From NCBI GenBank assembly GCA_013368315.1, contig JAACJM010000057.1, positions 186,001-250,000 of the forward strand: a DNA stretch of 64,000 nt, written 5' to 3'. This DNA is from Tetrapyrgos nigripes. Its lineage: Eukaryota; Basidiomycota; Agaricomycetes; Agaricales; Campanellaceae. Under the pieces are notes generated by a model. That model was not told the DNA's origin. It was given only the letters and a program-made list of their open reading frames with translations, and made no database searches. Made by a program: the position numbers and the translations under genes. Shown one piece after another: positions 56,201 to 64,000 of the stretch. Within the stretch, counting starts at the first letter, position 1. Each line of letters opens with the position of its first letter.

Positions 56201-59200
56201 CCTACTCTCTCAAACGAGACCAAGGGGCAGTTAGTCGCGCTGCTAGCGAAGAAAGCCTGCATTCCTACATCGAACGGAATGAAGATTCCTGGAGATTCTT
56301 ACTTTGCGAACGCCGATATTTTCCACGACCTTCCCGTAGTCACGCTTCCTTCTGGTGCTGCTGTCAAATCTACGATGGAGCGAGTCCTTACGGCTCTGGG
56401 TGTTCGCAAGCATGTTGAATTGCAGATCATCTTTAATCGGTGAGTTATTTATATTCATTTTGCTCGTTCCTTTGATTTTCAACTTTTTTTAGAATGATCA
56501 AGACCAATGAATGGACCATTCCAGAGTTGATCAAATATCTCGCCTCAGTCCAGTCCACGCTGAGTGCGGACGAGTGGCAGCGACTCAAATTGACGGCAGC
56601 GTTTTCGCCTGAAGTTCCAACTGCTGACAACCCTTCAAAACGACTCCGTGCCGGGGAACTGTACGAGCCTTTAGACGTTTTCAGGCATCTGGGATTGCCG
56701 GTGATTGCTTGGGGTGCCCAGAACAAGTGGCGAAGTTCCTCTCCTGAAGGTGAGCTGACTCATCAAGTGCAATGCGAGCGTAACACTAATAGCTCCTGCA
56801 GCTAAACTGCTGTTCGACTTGGGGCTTCAAAGACAGCCTCCTCTCAACACCCTTATCAACCTCTGTGCTAGCTCTACCCCTGATGTAAGTACATCCCCAG
56901 AATGTGAAGACATGAACTCATTTCTGCTCAGATCCGTAATTCTGCATTCCAATATCTAATTGAGAATGTGGACACCAAATACAAGGATTATAAACCTGTG
57001 GACTACCGAAATGTGAAGTTCATACCAGCTCTGAAAGATGGCGCTCCATATCTAGCTACTCCAGATGAGGTCCGTCCCTTTGTAGTTTCTGGTCGCTGTC
57101 ATGCTAAACAAATAGTCAGGTATACTCCAATCAAGATTGGGTTGCGTTCGGGTTCCCGGTCATTGGGCCGACTGCGAAAGACGTCTCATTGAAACTTCGG
57201 ATCAGAGAGCATCCTCCCAGTGCTTTCCTTGTAGACTTCTTAAGGAATACACCTCCCAAAGACGCTGCTCAGGCCCGAAGGTGGTTTGAGGTTCTCGCCG
57301 GTCGTGTCGCGGGTGAGTTTGAACCCTCACCTCTGACGTATCACTAACTTTGAAAGCAGACTTCTCCGGTGCTCAGCTTTCCCAACTATCTCAGTATGCT
57401 ATGGTTCCGGCTTCACAGAGCGAGAAAGGCACAGTTCAACATCTTCGTCCCGATCACTGTTATTTTGGCCGCAGTGGCCAAGACACTTTCCACTCCAAGC
57501 TGTTCACTTTCGTTGATTTCGGTACCTTGGCGAACAATTTCCTAAGTGCATGCGGAGCGAAACAGGAGCCGAGCGTAGATGAGATAGCTCAGATGTTGCT
57601 GGCGAATCCTCACAACTTTTACCAGCTTGCTGGAGGACCAACCAAGTGTGTTTGCTGTGACATAATATCACGAGCGTTGGACTGAAATTCTCTTTTCTTC
57701 AGTTTCTTCAATGAATTACGGAACATTGCTGTCAATAGGCGTGGGCTTTCTTCCACAACGGTAGCCAGGATGAAGAAGAGCGCAGTGTTGCTTGGCTCCC
57801 AGAGGAAGATTCTCAAGAATGAGAAGGGCACTAATAGTGGGGACTATGATGACGAGGAATGGGATCTTCAATATGATCTTAAAAGGCCAGATCAAATCAT
57901 TGTGGCAGACGATACCCATGCTCTGCAACTATTTGGCAGCTCTTTATTCTGTGCGCCCCAGGAGGATATGCTGGAAGGTATGTGCTTATTGGTTTCGGAT
58001 AAGGAAGCGTACTAAGACTCTTCCACAGATTTCTACCTGGTTTTAGGATCTCGAAGACTAAGCTCAATAGTCAAAGAAGAGTACAGGACCACTGTTGAAG
58101 TACACGATCCAAGAGCAGAGGAAACCCGTGCTTTGATCTTGGAGAGACTCCCCTTATTTTTGCACGAGTACACTCACGCAAAGACAAAGGTTACCTACAG
58201 CTGGCTCAACACAGACCGCAACTTTGTCGTGAAAACATTCGGCAAGATTACCGTCAACAAGAGCCTGGCATACGGGGACTTGAGGTTGAGTAAATCTCAA
58301 GACGCATCCGCTGTTGCGAAAAGACTCGGGTTTGGGCCTATGCAGCTGTGGTGAGTTGCAATCCATATCTTGAACGTCAACGGACCAGTATTAATGCCAC
58401 GATAGGATTGCGGCCAACACGACTGTCGACATGTATGAAGTGGCGACATCCCTGTGTCGATTATTTTTTGAGTCTCCAAAAGCAAACGATGCTTTACTCT
58501 TCATGACCATTCTTTCCACTGATCTCAGATCATTGAAGAGACGAGGCTATAATGGTAAGTTGTGATTGCGACATGGCAGCCAGGCATCGTGTCTCTGACC
58601 TCGATGTTAGTCGACAGAATCCTGCGAGAGCAGAGAGCGAAACGACAAGCGGCAGAAGACGCAGAGAAAGCCCGACTAAAAGCTCAGGCCGAAGCCCAAA
58701 CCCTTCCTCCCCCACTCATCTCAAATCCACCACAGCCCTCGATACCAGGAACTATCTCCCCACCGACGACGGCGCCCACACTGCCACCTCCTGTAGACGA
58801 AGATGGAAAAGCGCTTTCTAGACCACGACCACCCTCCATCAGGAACCCGATACAGCGAATCAGAGATCGTTTCACTGGAAGACACGGGTCAGACGATCTT
58901 GGGCACGATAGCATGTCTTTCCCTACCACTAGCTCCTCCCCTCTACCGCCGAAGCCTGTGACTCAAAGAAACCCAACCCAAGGCGCTACTCCGATTTCTA
59001 ATATCCGTATGTCCCAAGCTCAAACGAAGATAGTATACTGGCTGATTTGGTATTTCAGACGCCAACATCGACATGGCTATCCAAGCTTGTCGTCCAGAGT
59101 CTGGCGGCTTACTCAGAAACAGAGAACACATGCAACAAGTCAAGGAGACTCTGAATGAAGGTTATTGCGACATATCTGGGAGAACCGGCGATCTCAAGCA

Positions 59201-59849
59201 TATCGGTAGGTGGCTGCCTTCCACAACGTAGAATTTTGTTTATTCATCCGGGAAAAGGTACAATGGGTGATGTCAAGGTCTATCTTTCCGAAGGTGAGTC
59301 CTTGTTCTGTACACTGATTGATAATTCTAATCCTCTGTTGTCGTTCAATAGAGGCGTTATCACAGTCCGAGACTTTTATGACCACAAAGCACAGTTCTTT
59401 GGCAAGATTTATCCACATTATAACATCTGTAGGGAAAATCTACAAACTCCCGCTCACTAGCATGCACATATTCTATGATCTTCATGGTGGAATCATTGCA
59501 TTCAACCGGAACGGCAGTATCTTCCTCAACTTGCGATATTTCGAGTCTTGGCGTAAGTAAATGGACCGAAGCTATATACGAACCGTACTGACATACGCAT
59601 TTGTTGAAGATGACGCTGATGTCGCTGAAGGGAACATCAATACTGCTCTCATTTCTTGGTGCGTTTGTTGGCTCAGTCTTCAGTCTGGGGGAATATTCTT
59701 ACTAAGACTATGTTGCCAGGTATTTCACACTAGCTCATGAAATAGCACACAATCTCGTTGAGCCTCACAATAGTGAGCACGAGTTTTATTTCTCAGCTAT
59801 TTGCGAGAAGCATATTATGGATTTACGGAGGATATTATTAGTAGGGTAA
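53274..59849 (+). CDS. Giant DUF3684 protein: GHKL ATPase plus HExxH C-terminus
   Basis: More than 20 short introns; roughly 1,700 residues. The N-terminus has an HSP90/sacsin-type ATPase: SGEFTVFRELLQNSDDAQSK (N-box with Glu and Asn), FKNNGIVFRDEDWSRLKKIA, and EEKIGAFGVGFYSLFSVTEE, the G-rich lid. A long helical middle (one exon, 55373-56443, is 356 codons) matches the fungal DUF3684 region. A Pro-rich linker (58.6-59.0 kb) leads to a final domain with VGKIYKLPLTSMHIFYDLHG, GIIAFNRNGSIFLNLRYFES and WYFTLAHEIAHNLVEPHNSE HEFYFSA. HEIAH is the HExxH zincin core, with a following EPHN that may supply another ligand. Partner and substrate are unknown; an ATP-driven chaperone or protease-like role is inference. 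The stop is TAA at 59847-59849. Confidence 0.85.
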
Positions 59850-60084
59850 TTACATCGTATGCACACTTCTGTAGTGCTTAGAGTTTTAGAACATTCTACT
59901 TGTAATGCTCATGTTCCAGGCCAGCTCCACTCCGACAAGAATGGAACTTGAAGATTGAAGATTGATTGTGTGATGCGTAGGTATACAAAAACATACATGC
60001 AAATGACAGCAATTGACATCGTGCAAGGGTGGTATGTAGTGACAGATCTCTAGGCTACAAACCCAACAGAACGTCTCCTGAACC

Positions 60085-63000
60085 TTATAACCCCTCAAAG
60101 AACGACAAATCCTGCGCTGAAAGCCCGCCCGTCTTTGCTGGAGGACCAGACGTCGCTGCTGGCGGAGGAGCGGTCGAAGTAGACGCAATAAGAGGAATGG
60201 AAGGTAAGGTCCCCTTGCGTGCCGGTGCCGGTGCCGGCTGCAGGCTAAAAGCTGGAGCTAATTCTGCAGGGGATGACACCGATGAATGTATCCCCAGACC
60301 GATTGGCGCAGGTGCAGGCACAGGCACAGGCACCCTAGCCTGTTGATCTTCGAATACACTGAAGAAATCTATCTCGTCTCTCTGTACATTGGTAGTAGAG
60401 TTGTTATTGTTACCATTCCCCACCGGTACCGGCGGAGGTGACAATATCGGCGGAAGAGGCGACTTGGGTGCACCAGAAGCAGGCCATCTCGACGTCGCAG
60501 CATTCTGCATCAGACTCCTCGTTCGCTGATGTTCGGCTTCTCGTGAAGCTTTTCGTGAGTGGGCGAGTTGTCTTTGGTGTTCTTGTTCTTGGGCTTTTTG
60601 TTTGACTGCGATGACGTGCGCGGGAAGGGGTTGGGGTTGTGTAAAGTGGTTAGGAGTGGAAGAATGAGGAGGAGGAATGGCTGAAGATGAGGAAGAGGCG
60701 TTGCCATTGGTGTTAACTTGGTATGACTGTATCTTCGGCACACCGACTCCCACTCGCGAAGGTGATTTAGCCGGTGGACGGGGAGGCGAAGGTGTACGTA
60801 GCGTGGTAGGAGTATCAGAAGATGATATAAAATCGTCAAAGTCGTCAAAGTCGTCTTTCCATAGATCTACAGAATTTGAAGAGGAGGACGAAGACGTCGA
60901 CTGGGGGTGATTGGATGAAGATGAGATAAGATCTTGGTTCACGGATGATGATAGTGATGAGGAACTGATTTTAGAGCTCATACTGAAAGAAGATGATTGA
61001 TTTATAGGAGAAGTGGTCTTCGAGCGTGGAGTCTCTGGAGGTGTTGTGAAGTCGGAGAAATCATCATCATCGAAGGACAACATATCAGCCATTACGCCTC
61101 CAGGTCCGGGTTTCGTAGAGTTAGAACTACTGGTTGCAGTAGCAGTCGAAACTAGCTGTGAAGACAAACTTCGTGAAGGTGCCGCAGGCGGTGGAGGGAG
61201 GAAACTAAATGACGACGAGGCTCCTGAACCTGAACCCGAAGCAGAAGACGACGAAGATGACATAATGGCAATCGGTGTCCTCCTAGCAGTGGCAGAAGAT
61301 GATGAAGTTTTGTTTGCATTTGGTGGAGGAAAAACAAATGCATTTATCTTCTTTTCTGTCGGAGTTGAGGACTGGATCGGCGTGACAGATCCCGAACCTG
61401 GACGAGAACCCGGACGCGAAGATGAAGATGATGCAGATGCAGACGCTGCAGTCAGCTTGGGTAACACGGGAACGGAAGGAGGAGTCGGCACGAGTGGAGC
61501 GGAGTTAGGAATAAGAGGAGTCGGTGTTAGTCCACTGAATGAAGACGGTTTGGGAGCAGCCTGTGTCGGCGACATGATTCCGATTCCGATTCCATTGGGT
61601 GTTGGATGTGAGATTGTACTGACCGTCGGCAGAGTAGGCTTGGGTGGTGGTGCCAAAGGAGGCGGTAATTTGTCTGGTAAAGGTGGAGAAGCAATCATGT
61701 TCACAAGGCCTTTCAGATGTGGATCTGTCTCTGAATCCTCTGCATCGTCGCTTGCGCTGGGAATGATATCGGAAAGGAGATCCAGGTCGTCCGAGGACAG
61801 CGCCAGAGAACTGTGAGAGGGGGATGATTTGGTTCTCGAGAAACGGGTCAAGAACCTGGATACAGCAGATGGTGGAGGCGGTGCTTCGGGGAAAAGGTTT
61901 GGAGAGTCGGTCAAGGTGGAAGGTGTAACAGTCGGGCCAGCAATAGCTGTGACGACAGGTAGATTGGGAGAGGTCAATGTGGAAGGTGCCGATGCTGTTG
62001 TAGGAGAGGTGATAGGCGTTGAGGACGCAGGAGAGGACGATTTTCCTTTGGCGGTAACAGAATCTATACTCGGTCTGGGAGATGTAGTGGCTCCTGTCAT
62101 TGAAGTTGTCGGCGAGGTGGGTCTGCTATCCGAGACCGGAGGTGTCGATGCTCTGCGTGAAAAGAGGGAGGATAAGATACCAGACTTTTTCTTTGGTTCA
62201 GCTGGTATTGGCACCTCTTCCTGCTTTTCCATTATACGCCAACCAGCGGGCAGAACACTGTCGGGAACAACCTCTTGTCGTGCCTTGACGGATGCTTCCC
62301 AAGCAGTAGATCCTTTGGTAGCAAGGTACTAGAAGAACTGTTAAATGCCATTATCGCAGAATGAGGAAGACACATACCTTTGACATGGGACCCATTCGAG
62401 CTATAGGCAAGCTACGAGTGAGGCGTACAGAGTCTGCTACTCGTTTTGATACAAAGGTTTTAGAAAAAGTAGGGACTGGAGGTAGGCTCAATTGACGAGG
62501 AATGGCAATCTCTGCCAATGATTCACTATACGAGGATCAGGTTCATTGTAATTGTCCAGACTTGGCCCACTTACAGGCCCGGAACACTCTCAATTCCACT
62601 TCTCCAGTTTGTCTGTTCGCTGGCATTGGGTTGTTCTGATTCGGGCCAGAGATGGTTAGAAACATCTTCGAATTCTTTGAGAATGGAGGCCAGGAGCTCT
62701 GGAGGCTGGGAGATGCTAAGAAGCGGTGTAACTAGAGTGGATAAACGCGACTCACGACATATTTGTCCTGAATCTGCTGTTGCCGTTTCGCACTCTCCCA
62801 TTCGTCCTCTGGCCCACCAGCTTCAGGTTCTGGTTCGGAAGGAGCCCAAGCAGCACCCCATGCGTTTCCGTCATCAGTAGCTGGAAAGGCTTTCTGGGAA
62901 GGAGTCCATGGATCTTCTGGAGCTGTTCCGGAATTTGTACCGGTCTCAAAGGTTCCAAACGCGTCGGGACTTGAAGGACGCGACGGAGAAGATTTCGGCT

Positions 63001-63358
63001 CTTTAACTTCAGCACTGGCAGGAGGTGTCCAGGGATCGGGTGCTATAGATTCCTCCTCCTCCTCCTCTTCTTCTTTTTCTGAGACAGATGGAGGGAGTTC
63101 CGGTGAAGGAGTCGCTGTTTCGGGTTCGTCCTTTACGGGTTCATCTGGAACGCTTCCAAAGCGAATAGAATCATAAGGAGATTGCCAGTCCTTGTCGTCG
63201 ACGGCAGCACCCCAAAGAGAGAGATTGGTGGTCTGGCCTGATGACCATGCAGGGGCAGTGATGTCGACCTCGCCGTCGACGATGGCGCTGTTGTCCTCTA
63301 CCCAAGCATTTGCCCAAGGATTGTCCATACCAGAGGTGCTATGGTCACGTGAAAACAT
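60085..63358 (-). CDS. Large disordered protein with acidic Phe/Trp adaptor-like motifs
   Basis: The first exon begins MFSRDHSTSGMDNPWANAWV; an alternative start at the second Met (63328-63326) would leave CACGTG at 63346-63351 in the promoter. A middle part has PPELLASILKEFEDVSNHLW and TFVSKRVADSVRLTRSLPIA RMGPMSKYLATKGSTAWEAS, the only ordered-looking block. The last exon (715 codons to the stop at 60085) is Ser/Pro/Thr-rich. Short acidic motifs recur: DPWTPP, DPWTPSQ, DAFGTF, DDFSDF, DDFDDFIS, IDFFSVFED and DLSFFEGL. Such DPW, DxF and [DE]FxxF motifs are known ligands for clathrin-adaptor ear domains, so a trafficking accessory role is plausible but inferred. Two long plus-strand frames inside it are antisense shadows. 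Confidence 0.65.
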
Positions 63359-63402
63359 TGTGAGACGGGCTAGAGTTTGGACCCTGAACAGCGACGGCCA
63401 TC
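63359..63402. promoter_or_regulatory. Very short divergent promoter
   Basis: Only 44 bp separate the ATG of the disordered-protein gene (63358) and that of the Ste50-like gene (63403). CACGTG at 63346-63351 lies just inside the first codons of the former, which suggests its real start is the downstream Met at 63328. Confidence 0.45.
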
Positions 63403-64000
63403 ATGGACTATTCTTCAGACCGCTCCGTCATCGAATGGGACGAGAACGACGTCCAGCAATGGCTCACCAGTCTTGGTCTTTCTCAGTACGAAGAGAAATT
63501 TAAAGGTCTGTCCCTCCCATTTCATTCTCAGGTCCATCTCATCTTGTCACAGAACACAGAATATCTGGCGACATTCTGTGCATGCTGGACACAGATGCTC
63601 TCAAGGGCGTTGGCGTCACTTCTATCGGTCAAAGACTCTCTATCCTCAAGTCTGTCTATCTCCTCAAGATTCAACATAACATTCCGCTTGAAGTGGATGA
63701 TTATGTTCCTCCCTGTCAGTCCCTGTCTCGACCTGCACCACCCTATACTCATGTTATACTCCATCTGAAGCCCAGGAACGCTCAGAGAACCTCTCATTAG
63801 ACAAAATTCATGCTCTGGTGAAAGAACAAGGTGCGTCGTCACCTTTCTATCAGGTCGGCTGTAATGATTCATGTTTCTGCTCAGACCAGAGACTTCGTGT
63901 TCTCGAGGAAGAGAACCGCAATTTAAACACGATTCTACAATCTTTCTTCGACGACTACAACAATGTCAGGGCATCGTTATCGAGAACGGTTCGTCGGTTC
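63403..64000 (+). CDS. STE50: Ste50-like SAM-domain signalling adaptor (truncated by window end)
   Basis: Exon 1 (63403-63505) opens MDYSSDRSVIEWDENDVQQW and is spliced to an exon at 63553. The SAM domain continues QWLTSLGLSQYEEKFK, EHRISGDILCMLDTDALKGV, then GVTSIGQRLSILKSVYLLKI and IPLEVDDYVPP, the sequence expected right after the SAM domain of fungal Ste50. Later exons give a helical NLSLDKIHALVKEQ and DQRLRVLEEENRNLNTILQS. Ste50 links the MAPKKK Ste11 to Cdc42 and membrane sensors in mating, filamentation and osmotic signalling. A Ras-association domain should follow beyond the window. Confidence 0.85.

Noticed and set aside
55360..56262. 300-codon minus-strand frame
   Set aside because: Antisense of the longest DUF3684 exon; the plus strand has family text and correct splice sites.
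61013..62332. 267- and 167-codon plus-strand frames, Gly/Val/Glu-rich
   Set aside because: Antisense shadows of the Ser/Pro-rich exon of the disordered protein.
1..64000. tRNA, rRNA, CRISPR arrays, bacterial operon signals, viral genes
   Set aside because: None seen on reading; the content is a eukaryotic nuclear gene set. A tRNA scan was not possible here.

Overview
The window looks like a gene-dense nuclear segment from a filamentous basidiomycete, most likely an agaricomycete. The support is indirect: genes carry many short introns (about 47-60 bp) with GT..AG ends, intergenic gaps are usually 50-500 bp, and the gene families fit (velvet factor, GEgh16-like secreted protein, Ste50-like SAM adaptor, Arp9, Vph2, DUF3684, and agaricomycete-style F-box relics). 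I saw no rRNA, tRNA, CRISPR array or intact transposon. All assignments are by reading the translations; no database search was run.

Layout. 0-4.2 kb: a decayed F-box relic, a secreted GEgh16-like protein with a long Gly/Ala/Thr repeat tail, and about 1.4 kb without a supported gene. 4.2-7.2 kb: MED22 and a THP3/LENG8-type SAC3-domain protein, convergent. 7.3-16.9 kb: mitochondrial genes (cytochrome c1, phosphate carrier, TIM23, a TPR protein with a presequence-like N-terminus) mixed with a CYSTM-like protein, a velvet regulator and a P-loop kinase. 17.2-25.9 kb: sorting nexin, BFR2/AATF and the DNA polymerase delta catalytic subunit, all on the minus strand. 26.0-30.4 kb: a tandem pair of phosphomannomutase genes separated by an F-box pseudogene and repeat-like sequence. 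30.6-41.6 kb: VMS1/ANKZF1, a small unknown, a Nudix hydrolase, VPH2, ataxin-10, LEO1 and an unknown protein. 43.2-64 kb: condensin BRN1, RPL30, ARP9, a BRAP2/ETP1 RING protein, an RQT3/ASCC2-like CUE protein, a very large DUF3684 protein, a disordered protein rich in acidic Phe/Trp motifs, and the start of a Ste50-like adaptor cut by the window end.

How it works together. Most genes are housekeeping (respiration and mitochondrial import, transcription, replication and chromosome structure, ribosome-associated quality control through VMS1 and RQT3, nucleotide-sugar supply through PMM). Many pairs are divergent with 40-200 bp between start codons. The palindrome CACGTG recurs close upstream of at least six genes, and ACGCGT boxes precede POL3, BRN1 and the DUF3684 gene.

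Most worth a second look: the DUF3684 protein, which joins an N-terminal GHKL/HSP90-type ATPase to a C-terminal HExxH zincin-like motif; the duplicated phosphomannomutases, each with a different substitution in HAD motif I; and three single-base frame breaks in simple sequence or homopolymers that could be assembly errors or real.
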